Assembly: GCF_004366075.1 (NCBI RefSeq)
Contig: NZ_SODU01000002.1
Span: 1,240,758 to 1,304,757 of the forward strand
Reading direction: 5' to 3'
DNA from: Kribbella pratensis
GTDB taxonomy: Bacteria > Actinomycetota > Actinomycetes > Propionibacteriales > Kribbellaceae
Length of the DNA: 64,000 nt
The notes under the pieces were generated by a model. It saw only the letters and a program-made list of their open reading frames with translations, had not been told where the DNA came from and did not search any database. Positions 45,292 through 53,939 of the stretch are shown here, one piece after another (the stretch's first letter is position 1; every line of letters starts with the position of its first letter). Both the position numbers and the translations under genes were made by a program.

Positions 45292-48110
45292 CGATTGCCG
45301 CCGGCAACGACAGGCTCGCGGGTGGACTCGTCGGCGACCGGCTCCGGGATCAGGTCGACCTGGACCGCGGTCACCTTGTACTCGGGGCAGTTGGTGGCCC
45401 AGTCGGAGTTCTCCGTGGTGACCACGTTCGCGCCGCTGACCGGATGGTGGAACGTGGTGTAGCAGACGCCCACCGGCATCCGGTCCGAGATGGTCGCACG
45501 CAGCTCGGTCCGCCCGACCCGGCTCGACAACGCCACCGTGTCCCCGTCCGTGATGCCACGGACCTCGGCGTCGTGCGGATGGATCTCCAGCACGTCCTCG
45601 GCATGCCATGCGACGTTCGCCGTACGCCGGGTCTGCGCCCCCACGTTGTACTGCGACAGGATCCGCCCGGTCGTCAGGATCAACGGGAACTTCCGCGTCG
45701 ACCGCTCCGACGTCGGCACGTACACGGTCTCCATGAACCGGCCCTTGCCGCGGGTGAACTCGTCCTCGTGCATGATCGGCGTACCCGACGGATGCTCGAG
45801 GTTGCACGGCCACTGGATCGAACCGAGCTCGTCGAGCTTGCCGAACGACACCCCCATGAACGTCGGCGTCGTCATCGCGATCTCGTCCATGATCTGCGCG
45901 GCCGAGTCGTAGTGCATCGGGTACCCCATCGCCTGCGCGATCTCGCAGATGATCTCCCACTCCTGCTTCCCGGTCCGCGGCGCCATGATCGGCCGCACCC
46001 GGTTGATCCGTCGTTCCGCGTTCGTGAACGTGCCGTCCTTCTCCAGGAACGATGTCCCGGGCAACAACACGTGCGCGAACTTGGCCGTCTCGTTGACGAA
46101 CAGGTCCTGGACGACGAGCAACTCGAGTGCACCCAGTGCCGCGAACACGTGCTGCGTGTTCGGATCGGACTGCGCGATGTCCTCGCCCTGTACGAACAGC
46201 GCCTTGAACGAGCCCTCGATCGCCGCGTCGAACATGTTCGGGATCCGCAGCCCGGGCTCGTCGAGGATCGGCGTACCCCACAACTTCTCGTAGATGTCGC
46301 GGACGTCCTCGTTCGACACGTGCCGGTACCCGGGCAGCTCGTGCGGGAACGAACCCATGTCGCACGAGCCCTGCACGTTGTTCTGCCCGCGCATCGGGTT
46401 CACCCCGACGCCCGGCCGGCCGATGTTGCCGGTCGCCATCGCGAGGTTCGCCATCCCCATCACCATGGTCGAGCCCTGGCTGTGCTCGGTGACGCCGAGA
46501 CCGTAGTAGATCGCGGCGTTCCCGCCGGTCGCGTACAGCCGGGCCGCTTCGCGGATCTTCTCCGCCGGTACGCCGGCGATCCCGGCGACCGCCTCCGGGC
46601 TGTGCTCGGGCCGCGCGATGAACGTCTCCCAGGCCTCGAAGTCCTCACACCGGCTCGCGACGAACTCGCGATCGACGAGACCCTCGGTCACCACGACGTG
46701 CGCGAGTGCATTGATGATCGCGACGTTCGTCCCCGGGCTGAGCTCGAGGTGGTACGCCGCCTCGATGTGCGGTGACCGGACCAGGTCGATCCGTCGCGGG
46801 TCGATCACGATCAGCTTGGCGCCCTGCCGGATCCGCCGCTTCATCCGGGAGGCGAACACCGGGTGCGCGTCGGTCGGGTTCGACCCGATCACCAGGATCA
46901 CGTCGGACTCGTCGACGGAACGGAAATCCTGCGTTCCGGCGGATTCCCCGAAGGTCTGCTTCAACCCGTACCCGGTCGGCGAGTGGCAGACCCGCGCGCA
47001 GGTGTCGACGTTGTTGTTTCCGAAAACCGCGCGGACCATTTTCTGGACCGCGTACACCTCCTCGTTCGTGGTCCGCGACGAGGTGATCGCGCCGATCGAG
47101 CCCTGCCCGTGCGCGGCCTGGATCTCCCGGAGCCGGCTCGCCGTGAACGAGATCGCGTCTTCCCAGGAAACTTTCCGCCACGGTTCCGAAATCGTGTTCC
47201 GTACCATCGGCTCCAGCACCCGGTCCGGGTGCGAGGCGTAGCCGAACGCGAACCGGCCCTTCACGCACGAGTGCCCCTCGTTCGCGCCGCCGTTCTTGTA
47301 CGGCACCATCCGGACCAGTTCGTCGCCCCGGAGCTCGGCCTTGAACGAGCACCCGACACCGCAGTACGCGCAGGTCGTCAGTACGGTCCGGGTCGGCATC
47401 CCGAGCTCGACCACCGACTTCTCCTGCAACGTCGCGGTCGGACAGGCCTGCACGCACGCGCCGCAGGACACACAGTCCGACTCGAAGAACGACACCCCGG
47501 CACCGGCCGCGACCTTGGAATCGAACCCACGCCCCTCGATCGTCAGCGCCAGCGTTCCCTGTACCTCGTCACACGCGCGGACACACCGCGAGCACGCGAT
47601 GCACTTGGACGCCTCGAAGTCGAAGTACGGATTGGAGGAATCGGTCGGCAGGTCCATGTGGTTGGCACCGGCCTCCACGCCGGAGCCGTAGCGGACCTCG
47701 CGAAGTCCGGTCACGCCGGCCATGTCCTGCAGTTCGCAGTCACCGTTCGCGGAGCAAGTCAGGCAGTCGAGCGGGTGGTCGGAGATGTACAGCTCCATCA
47801 CGCCGCGGCGGAGCTTCCCGAGACGCTCGTTCTGCGTCCGGACGACCATGCCGTCCCGGCACGGCGTCGTACAGGAAGCCGGCGTACCTTTCACGCCGTC
47901 GATCTCCACCACGCACAGCCGGCACGACCCGAATGCCTCCAGGTTGTCGGTCGCGCACAGCTTCGGTACGTCGACGCCCGCCTCCTTCGCCGCCCGCATC
48001 ACCGACGTACCGGGTGGCACCTTGACGGGAACGCCGTCGACGGTCAGCTCGATCGTTGCCGCACCGGCGCGTGCCGGCGTACCGAAGTCTGGCTCTTTCA
48101 ACAGAGTCAT
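45288..48110 (-). CDS. fdsA: NAD-dependent formate dehydrogenase, catalytic alpha subunit (bis-MGD, Fe-S)
   Basis: The 940-aa catalytic subunit oxidises formate to CO2. The N-terminus carries a NuoG-like set: a [2Fe-2S] ferredoxin domain (FGSCRLCVVE), a His/Cys cluster (DHPLDCLTC...CELQ) and two [4Fe-4S] motifs (CIACSRCVRAC, CVSCGACVQAC). The molybdenum domain follows with its own [4Fe-4S] site (CAYCGVGC) and the metal ligand Cys375 in RVCHSPTGYG, so it is the Cys, not the selenocysteine, form. NPMRGQNNVQGSCDMG and the C-terminal MGD-binding domain complete the FdhF-type fold. The ATG at 48110 overlaps fdsB by four bases. Confidence 0.97.
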   Translation of the reverse strand: MTLLKEPDFGTPARAGAATIELTVDGVPVKVPPGTSVMRAAKEAGVDVPKLCATDNLEAFGSCRLCVVEIDGVKGTPASCTTPCRDGMVVRTQNERLGKLRRGVMELYISDHPLDCLTCSANGDCELQDMAGVTGLREVRYGSGVEAGANHMDLPTDSSNPYFDFEASKCIACSRCVRACDEVQGTLALTIEGRGFDSKVAAGAGVSFFESDCVSCGACVQACPTATLQEKSVVELGMPTRTVLTTCAYCGVGCSFKAELRGDELVRMVPYKNGGANEGHSCVKGRFAFGYASHPDRVLEPMVRNTISEPWRKVSWEDAISFTASRLREIQAAHGQGSIGAITSSRTTNEEVYAVQKMVRAVFGNNNVDTCARVCHSPTGYGLKQTFGESAGTQDFRSVDESDVILVIGSNPTDAHPVFASRMKRRIRQGAKLIVIDPRRIDLVRSPHIEAAYHLELSPGTNVAIINALAHVVVTEGLVDREFVASRCEDFEAWETFIARPEHSPEAVAGIAGVPAEKIREAARLYATGGNAAIYYGLGVTEHSQGSTMVMGMANLAMATGNIGRPGVGVNPMRGQNNVQGSCDMGSFPHELPGYRHVSNEDVRDIYEKLWGTPILDEPGLRIPNMFDAAIEGSFKALFVQGEDIAQSDPNTQHVFAALGALELLVVQDLFVNETAKFAHVLLPGTSFLEKDGTFTNAERRINRVRPIMAPRTGKQEWEIICEIAQAMGYPMHYDSAAQIMDEIAMTTPTFMGVSFGKLDELGSIQWPCNLEHPSGTPIMHEDEFTRGKGRFMETVYVPTSERSTRKFPLILTTGRILSQYNVGAQTRRTANVAWHAEDVLEIHPHDAEVRGITDGDTVALSSRVGRTELRATISDRMPVGVCYTTFHHPVSGANVVTTENSDWATNCPEYKVTAVQVDLIPEPVADESTREPVVAGGNR

Positions 48111-49654
48111 GCGTGGAAGTCCTCTCCGAAATGGCGGACGGCGCTGCGTACTGGCATCGGGGTGAGGCCGCCCATGGCGCAGAGCGAGCCGTCGGTCATG
48201 AGTTCGCACAGGTCCTCGAGAACGACCAGATTCTTGGCGCGGTCGGTGCCGGAAACGATCCGGTCGATGGTCTCGACGCCGCGGACCGCGCCGACCCGGC
48301 ACGGTGTGCACTTGCCGCACGACTCGGCGGCGCAGAACTCGAACGCGAACCGCGCCATCGCCGCCATGTCCACGGTCTCGTCGAACACCACGATCCCGCC
48401 GTGCCCGACCATCGCGCCGGCTGCCGCGAACGCCTCGTAGTCCATCGGCAGGTCGAACTGCTCGACCGGGAGATAGGCGCCGAGCGGCCCGCCGACCTGG
48501 ACCGCGCGCACCGGCCGTCCGGACGACGTACCGCCGCCGAAGTCGTTCACCAGTTCGCCGAGCGTGATCCCGAACGCGGTCTCCACGATCCCGCCGCGGG
48601 CGACGTTCCCGCCGAGCTGGAAGACGCTGGTGCCTCGTGAGCGTCCGGTGCCGTGCGCTGTGTAGTGTGCGGCGCCGTCCGCGAGGATGATCGGCACCGT
48701 TGCCAACGACAACACGTTGTTGACGACGGTCGGGCGCCCGAAAAGCCCTTCCAGGGCAGGGATCGGGGGTTTCGCGCGGACCATGCCGCGCTTGCCCTCC
48801 AGGCTCTCGAGCATCGAGGTCTCTTCGCCGCAGATGTACGCACCCGCGCCGACCCGGACATGCAGGTCGAAGCCGAACCCTGAGCCGAGAATGTCCGGCC
48901 CCAACCAGCCCTCGTCACGCGCTCGCTCGATCGCGTCCTTGAGGGTCGCGACCGCGTCCGGGTACTCCGAGCGCAGATAGACATACCCCTCCGCGGCGCC
49001 GACGGCGTACGCCGCGATCGTCATTCCCTCGATCAGGGTGAACGGGTCACCCTCGATCAGCATGCGGTCCGCGTAGGTGCCGGAGTCACCCTCGTCCGCG
49101 TTGCAGCACACGAACTTGAGATCCGCCTCGGCGCCGAGCACGGTCCGCCACTTGATTCCGGTCGGGAACCCGGCCCCACCACGTCCCCGCAGACCCGAGT
49201 CCACGACGGTCTCGACCACGTCGGCCGGCGGCATCGCTAGCGCTGCTAGCAATCCGCGCGTCCCGCCGTGCGCCACGTAGTCCGCGGTCGACAACGGGTC
49301 AACCACACCCACTCGCTGAAAGGTCAATCGCTGCTGCCGCTTCATCCACGGCAGCTCCTCCACAAGCCCGAGAGAGTCGCCGCCACCGGACAGCATCCCG
49401 GAGGCGATCAGCCCATCCACATCCTCCGGCGCCACAGGCCCGTACCCCACCCGTCCCGCGGCCGTCTCCACTTCCACCAACGGCTCCAGCCACAACATCC
49501 CGCGAGACCCGGTGCGGACAACCTCAACTCCAGCCGCCGACACCGCGATCCGCTCCGCGACCTCATCCGCTCCGACGGAACGGGCCGCGGAGTCGCGCGG
49601 TACGTACACGCGGGGGACTCCCCGAGTTGGAAGGTCGGACGCCGTTGTTGTCAT
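48107..49654 (-). CDS. fdsB: NAD-dependent formate dehydrogenase, beta (NADH/FMN) subunit
   Basis: The 515-aa NuoF-like subunit passes electrons from the Fe-S chain to NAD through FMN. An N-terminal thioredoxin-like part without its cysteines (typical of FdsB) is followed by the FMN/NADH site GLRGRGGAGFPTGIKW, NADEGDSGTYADRMLIEG and CGEETSMLESLEGKRG. The [4Fe-4S] motif is ESCGKCTPCRVG. The ATG at 49654 overlaps the fdsG stop by four bases; longer upstream frames are antisense noise. Confidence 0.96.
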   Translation of the reverse strand: MTTTASDLPTRGVPRVYVPRDSAARSVGADEVAERIAVSAAGVEVVRTGSRGMLWLEPLVEVETAAGRVGYGPVAPEDVDGLIASGMLSGGGDSLGLVEELPWMKRQQRLTFQRVGVVDPLSTADYVAHGGTRGLLAALAMPPADVVETVVDSGLRGRGGAGFPTGIKWRTVLGAEADLKFVCCNADEGDSGTYADRMLIEGDPFTLIEGMTIAAYAVGAAEGYVYLRSEYPDAVATLKDAIERARDEGWLGPDILGSGFGFDLHVRVGAGAYICGEETSMLESLEGKRGMVRAKPPIPALEGLFGRPTVVNNVLSLATVPIILADGAAHYTAHGTGRSRGTSVFQLGGNVARGGIVETAFGITLGELVNDFGGGTSSGRPVRAVQVGGPLGAYLPVEQFDLPMDYEAFAAAGAMVGHGGIVVFDETVDMAAMARFAFEFCAAESCGKCTPCRVGAVRGVETIDRIVSGTDRAKNLVVLEDLCELMTDGSLCAMGGLTPMPVRSAVRHFGEDFHA

Positions 49655-50145
49655 CGGGCCTCCCCGAGGAGCGCGTTCAGGCGGGTGGTGGTGACCCGCC
49701 CGTGGAGTTTGCCGGCGACTTGGACTGCGGGCCCCAGGGCGCAGTTGCCGAAGCAGTAGATCTCTTCGAGGGTGACGCGACCGTCGTACGTCGTCTCGCC
49801 GAACCCACAGCCGATCGTGCGTTTCGCGTGCTCGGCGAGCTCGACCGCGCCGACCGAGCGGCACGCTTCCGCCTGGCAGATCGCGACGGTCGTGCGGCCC
49901 GCCGCAGTACGCCGGAAGTCCTTGTAGAACGTGACGACGCCGTGCACCTCGGCGACCGCGAGGTTCAGTACGTCGGCGATCACCGCGACATCGGGCTGGT
50001 CGACGTACCCGAACTCCTCCTGCACCGCGTGCAGGATCGGCATCAGCGCACCACGGAGACCGCGCAGTTCCTCGGCGATCTCCCGCACTCGCTGGGCACG
50101 CCCGGGAACCGGGACGGGGGCGGCGGCCACGACCTCACTCGTCAT
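49651..50145 (-). CDS. fdsG: NAD-dependent formate dehydrogenase, gamma (NuoE-like) subunit
   Basis: The 164-aa subunit has a helical N-terminus (LMPILHAVQEEFGYVDQ) and a thioredoxin-like [2Fe-2S] domain with the four ligands in ICQAEACRSVGA and IYCFGNCALGP. It is the first gene of the fds operon. The ATG at 50145 has no clear ribosome-binding site and sits in TGTATACATGA, so a leaderless transcript or a different start (GTG 27 bases upstream) is possible. A dyad with GATAG/CTATC halves lies 51-79 bases upstream. Confidence 0.94.
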   Translation of the reverse strand: MTSEVVAAAPVPVPGRAQRVREIAEELRGLRGALMPILHAVQEEFGYVDQPDVAVIADVLNLAVAEVHGVVTFYKDFRRTAAGRTTVAICQAEACRSVGAVELAEHAKRTIGCGFGETTYDGRVTLEEIYCFGNCALGPAVQVAGKLHGRVTTTRLNALLGEAR

Positions 50146-50195
50146 GTATACAACATTCCGTCGCCAATCCACCCTGGTCAAAGCAATGCTGCCTA

Positions 50196-50224
50196 TGAGC
50201 TGATAGCCGGCACCTATCAACTCA
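50196..50224. promoter_or_regulatory. Inverted repeat upstream of the fds operon (LysR-type candidate site)
   Basis: Arms TGAGCTGATAG and CTATCAACTCA pair at 10 of 11 positions around a seven-base spacer. The inner part, TGATAG-N7-CTATCA, contains a T-N11-A core as bound by LysR-type activators. It lies 51-79 bases before the fdsG start in a 246-bp region otherwise without a gene. No LysR gene is adjacent. Confidence 0.6.
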
Positions 50225-50386
50225 GGCTGTGCGCCGGGCGATCGTGTGCAGTTCGACAGGTAGAGCACCAGCGAGACACCGTACGCACGACCACATTCCC
50301 GCTCAGGTGCACTACCCAGCCACCCGACACCTCCTGTCGAAATGCGCACCGGCAGCCGCATGTCCGGCGTGGGTGCGGGCGTTAGG

Positions 50387-51340
50387 TCAGGCAGTACGCC
50401 CCATCGCCGTGCGGATCAGGGTGTCGACGACCTCGGCGTACGACATGCCGGCCGCGGCCCACATTCGCGGGAACCGTGACGCCGGTGTGAAGCCGGGGAA
50501 GGTGTTGATCTCGTTGACGACCGGCTCGCCGTCGCGGGGGATGAAGAAGTCCACCCGGGCCAGCCCTGCGCAGCCGAGCGCCTCGAACACGTCGATCGCC
50601 GTACGCTGCAGTCGCACTGCGAGTTCGGGGTCGATGCGGGCCGGTACGACGAACCGCGTGCCGCTGCTGTCGTACTTCGCGGTCGCGTTGAAGAATTCCG
50701 GATCCGCATGGATCTCCAGCGCCGGCGCCGTCTCCACCCGCCCGTCCGGGAACTCCAGCACCGCGAGGTCGATCTCGCGACCGTCCATCTCGCGCTCGAC
50801 CAGAACCCGCGGACCGAACGCGGTGGCTTCCGCGATCGCAGCCAGCAGGGTCGGCAGGTTCGTCGCGCGGGTCACACCCGAACTCGAGCCGCCGGCCGCC
50901 GGCTTCACGAACAGTGGGAAGTCCAGGCCGGCTGCTTTCAGCTTCTGCAGCGTCGCTTCGGTGTCGGTCAGCTCGGTGCCGCGCAGCGTGACACCCGGCG
51001 TCACTGGGATCCCATGTGCTTTCAGGATTGCCTTGGTCAAGTGCTTGTCCAGTCCGACCGCGCCGGCGGCGATCCCGCTGCCGACGTACGGGATGTGCAG
51101 CTGTTCGAGAAAGCCCTGCAGGCGCCCGCCTTCGTCGTGCAACGCCGGGATCGTGACATCGCACGCCTGCAGGAGCTCGATCGCTTCGTGCTGCCCGTCC
51201 AGCCAGTTGCCCTCGGCATCGATCACCAGCGGGATCGCCATGTGGCCCAGTAGTTCGACGGCCTTCAGGATCCCCTTGCCACTGGCGAGCGACACGTCGC
51301 GCTCCGGACCCGCCCCACCCATCACCACCGCGACCTTCAT
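50387..51340 (-). CDS. ddl: D-alanine--D-alanine ligase family ATP-grasp enzyme
   Basis: The 317-aa ATP-grasp ligase has the family N-terminus (MKVAVVMGGAGPERDVSLAS), PALHDEGGRLQGFLEQL, the ATP-binding FPLFVKPAAGGSSSGV, metal-binding residues in GLARVDFF and EINTFPGFTPASRFPRM. Ddl joins two D-alanines for peptidoglycan. It is isolated from mur genes, so it may be a second ligase. Starts at 51349 (ATG) or 51364 (TTG) are possible; the 51340 ATG gives the usual N-terminus. Confidence 0.9.
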   Translation of the reverse strand: MKVAVVMGGAGPERDVSLASGKGILKAVELLGHMAIPLVIDAEGNWLDGQHEAIELLQACDVTIPALHDEGGRLQGFLEQLHIPYVGSGIAAGAVGLDKHLTKAILKAHGIPVTPGVTLRGTELTDTEATLQKLKAAGLDFPLFVKPAAGGSSSGVTRATNLPTLLAAIAEATAFGPRVLVEREMDGREIDLAVLEFPDGRVETAPALEIHADPEFFNATAKYDSSGTRFVVPARIDPELAVRLQRTAIDVFEALGCAGLARVDFFIPRDGEPVVNEINTFPGFTPASRFPRMWAAAGMSYAEVVDTLIRTAMGRTA

Positions 51341-51434
51341 ACCCGTCATTGTTGTTTCTGGCAACGGTCGGGATCATCGGAGTGCGGGCGGATGTCTGCC
51401 TACGACCCTGGTATGACGCACCTCCTCCACAAGA

Positions 51435-51995
51435 ATGAGCGATACTGGAGGTGTGCAAGCCACCGATCATCTGCAGGCGTCCTTGCAGGCCGCGATCGCG
51501 CTGGCCAACACCTTCGGGTCAGCCGAGCGGCAGGGGCGCCCGGCGATTCCTCCGGACGCGGCGGCGGTCGACGCCGTACTGCGCCTGACCACCAACCAAC
51601 CGCCCGCCGTCGATCCCGCCGACTACGCAGCCGGCGGAAAAACGCTGTACGACGCCCTCGGCAGCCTCCCCGCGGTCGATCGCGCTGTTGAACTGGTGAA
51701 CGCACTGCTCAAGGAAACCAAGGCCGCGCCGCAGTTGACCCGCGACGGGGGCGCGCCCTGGCACCTGCACTTCGGCAGTCCCGACGACGCGAACGGCTGG
51801 CTGGCCGAATTCGCCACCGCCGTGGCGATGCTGCTCGGGAGCGACGAGGCGGAGCGGCTCCGCCGGTGCGAGGCGGGCCGGTGCGACGACCTGTTCCTGG
51901 ACTCGACGCGGAACGGGAACCAGCGGTTCTGCTCAACCGCCTGTCAGAACCGCGCCAAGGTCGCCGCTCATCGGGCGCGGGTCCGCAACTCCTGA
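51435..51995 (+). CDS. ABATE/CGNR zinc finger domain protein (putative stress regulator)
   Basis: The 186-aa protein has an N-terminal alpha-helical ABATE-like domain and a C-terminal CGNR-type zinc finger. The ligands are in RCEAGRCDDLFLDSTRNGNQ and RFCSTACQNRAKVAAHRAR; the name motif CGNR reads CQNR here. The basic tail suggests DNA binding. The family is thought to regulate transcription. The last 63 bases overlap the convergent GNAT gene. Confidence 0.85.
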   Translation: MSDTGGVQATDHLQASLQAAIALANTFGSAERQGRPAIPPDAAAVDAVLRLTTNQPPAVDPADYAAGGKTLYDALGSLPAVDRAVELVNALLKETKAAPQLTRDGGAPWHLHFGSPDDANGWLAEFATAVAMLLGSDEAERLRRCEAGRCDDLFLDSTRNGNQRFCSTACQNRAKVAAHRARVRNS

Positions 51996-52583
51996 GGCCG
52001 TGACCATGGTGGCCTCCGGCGACCAACCGAGCTTGCGGTACAGGTGAAAGCCGTCGGTCGTGGCCATCAACAGCCCGGTCCGGGCGCCGCGCTCGAGCGC
52101 TCGTGCGGCCAGGGCGCCCATCACGACGCTGCCGAGTCCCCGTCTCCGGTACGCCGGTTCGGTCTGGATGTCGTGCATGACGGCGTCGTCGCCGACGATC
52201 GCCACCATGCCGTGCGCCGCGACGGTGCCGTCCACCAGGACGTTCACGTACTCCAGGGGGCCGTCCGTCTCGATCTCGGCCGTCGCGCGGGGATGCGCGA
52301 GGAGGTCGATCGACATCAACGTCTTCTGTTCTTCGAACGGCCGGGTCCCGGCAGCGGCCAGCCGGCGGGCGATCTCCGCGCCGTGCTGCGTGGTGACGGT
52401 CAGCCAGGTGTCCGCGGGCAGGGCACGGGCGAGCGGGTCCACAGTCGTCGGGTCATCGGTGCGGGTGAACAGTTCGCGGTCGCGCCCGGGGAGTCCCAGT
52501 ACGGCGGCGTACGCGTCGTCGTACCCGATCACCGGCCCCAGGCCGCGGCACAGCCGCCAGCCTTCCAGCCATCGCCTCATCAT
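51933..52583 (-). CDS. GNAT family N-acetyltransferase
   Basis: The 216-aa protein has its GNAT core in the C-terminal half: AHGMVAIVGDDAVMHDIQTE, then the acetyl-CoA loop AYRRRGLGSVVMGALA and GFHLYRKLGW. The N-terminal ~90 residues form an extra helical domain of unknown role. The 3' end overlaps the CGNR gene convergently. A 30-bp A/T-rich palindrome lies 10 bases upstream of the start. The substrate is unknown. Confidence 0.87.
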   Translation of the reverse strand: MMRRWLEGWRLCRGLGPVIGYDDAYAAVLGLPGRDRELFTRTDDPTTVDPLARALPADTWLTVTTQHGAEIARRLAAAGTRPFEEQKTLMSIDLLAHPRATAEIETDGPLEYVNVLVDGTVAAHGMVAIVGDDAVMHDIQTEPAYRRRGLGSVVMGALAARALERGARTGLLMATTDGFHLYRKLGWSPEATMVTASGVADPRPMSGDLGAVLTGG

Positions 52584-52592
52584 GGCGCTAGT

Positions 52593-52622
52593 GTAACTGC
52601 CTATTGATAAATAGCCAGTTAC
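52593..52622. promoter_or_regulatory. 30-bp palindrome upstream of a GNAT gene
   Basis: The arms GTAACTG-C-CTATT and AATAG-C-CAGTTAC are separated by GATA, with one unpaired C:C position. It lies between the ROK gene end and the GNAT start. The A/T content is strikingly high for this genome, and it suits an operator at the GNAT promoter; termination of the ROK transcript is an alternative. Confidence 0.6.
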
Positions 52623-52628
52623 AGCCAG

Positions 52629-53774
52629 TTACTCGGTTCCGAGGACGAAGGTCTGGATCGCGACCACGGCGGCGCCGCGGGCCCACTCGCTGAAGTCGGC
52701 CGGCTGCAGGACCATCGGCACTTCGGCGGCCGACGGATGCCGGTCGGCGTGCAGACCTGCCAGCAGTTCGTCGTGCGCGACCTCTGCCAGCCGGACGCCT
52801 TCGCCACCGAGGACGACCAGCTCAGGCATGGTGAAGTTCGCGGAGGCCGCGATCAACTTCCCCAGCGCGCGACCGGCCCGGTCCACGATCTCGCGCGCCG
52901 CGGGATCGCCTTTCGCCGCGAGATCGAGCGCTTCGTCGTACCCGACCTCCCGGCCGATCGCGGCGCCGACCTGGCTCGTGACGGCGCTGACCGTCAGCAG
53001 ACCGAGCGCACAGCCGCGGTGGCCGCGGTTGCAGCGCGGGCCGTCGGGAAGCAACGGGTGATGGCTGACCAGTCCGAGCGTGACGTCCGGACTGTCGACC
53101 ACCCGGTTGTGGGCGACCAGCCCGTACCCGACACCGGCCCCGATCGTGAGCAGCACGAAGCGGTGTGCGTTCCGCCCGGCGCCGAACCAGTGGGTGGCTT
53201 CGACCAGGGAGGTCAGGTCGTTCGCGATCACGATCGGCACGCTCGTGTGCGCGGCGAGCAGGTCTCCGAACGGTACGTCGACCCAGTTCAGGTACGGCGC
53301 CCAGCGGACCTCGGTACGGTCGGCGACACGACCGCCGAGGGAGACGCCGACGCCGGTGATCGCCGTACCTCCCGGAACCTGGACGGTCAGTTCGTCGATG
53401 AGCTGGACGACGAGGTCGGCGACCGCGGACGGCGTGGGATCGGTGATCGGGCGCTCGACGCTCGCGAGCACGTCCGCGCGCAGCGTCGTGAGGACGCCGA
53501 TCGCGGAGTCGGCGGTGAGCTTGACGCCGACGAAGTGGTGGGCGTCGGCGTCCAGGTCGAGCGGCTGCGAGGGCCGGCCGACGCGGGCGTCCGTGGGGCC
53601 GCCCTCGACCTCGACCAGCAGTCCGGACTCGACCATCGGTTTCGTCAGCCGGGTCAGGCTGCCGGGCGACAGGCCGACCCGGCGGGACAATTCGGCGCGC
53701 GACAACGGCCCGTCCAGCAGGATCTCCAGCGCCACCTGCCGCGAGGGCCCCGCCAACGGCCGCCACGCACCCAT
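52629..53774 (-). CDS. ROK family transcriptional regulator
   Basis: The 381-aa protein has an N-terminal winged helix (GPLSRAELSRRVGLSPGSLT) followed by a sugar-kinase-like ROK domain: VGVKLTADSAIGVLTTL, ITGVGVSLGGRV, LLTIGAGVGYGLV and the zinc-site region RCNRGHRGCALGLL. The usual ROK motif C-x-C-G-x-x-G-C-x-E is altered (one Cys and the Glu are missing), so zinc binding is doubtful. It probably represses a sugar gene set not seen here. Confidence 0.9.
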   Translation of the reverse strand: MGAWRPLAGPSRQVALEILLDGPLSRAELSRRVGLSPGSLTRLTKPMVESGLLVEVEGGPTDARVGRPSQPLDLDADAHHFVGVKLTADSAIGVLTTLRADVLASVERPITDPTPSAVADLVVQLIDELTVQVPGGTAITGVGVSLGGRVADRTEVRWAPYLNWVDVPFGDLLAAHTSVPIVIANDLTSLVEATHWFGAGRNAHRFVLLTIGAGVGYGLVAHNRVVDSPDVTLGLVSHHPLLPDGPRCNRGHRGCALGLLTVSAVTSQVGAAIGREVGYDEALDLAAKGDPAAREIVDRAGRALGKLIAASANFTMPELVVLGGEGVRLAEVAHDELLAGLHADRHPSAAEVPMVLQPADFSEWARGAAVVAIQTFVLGTE

Positions 53775-53939
53775 TGCGTCAGACTAGCCTGGGCTCGAGA
53801 GGGTGTCTGAGGACCCTCGGAGACGCCGGGACGTGACCCGGTCCGCGGTACTGGCCGCACAAGTCCCGGCGTCAGGCTCATTCCGAATTATGCAGGCGTT
53901 TGAGGCAGGTGGCGCCGGGACAACGGTGTCAGATTCTGG

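Noticed and set aside
45292..46365. Upstream extension of the fdsD frame
   Set aside because: The extension is out of frame inside fdsA; the ATG at 45291 with four-base overlap explains the gene.
46980..47000. Selenocysteine in formate dehydrogenase
   Set aside because: The metal ligand position is a TGC cysteine codon (RVCHSPT), not TGA, and no SECIS-like context is needed.
53775..53939. Possible small gene between the ROK and GAF-ANTAR genes
   Set aside because: Short frames there have no ribosome-binding site or coding signature.
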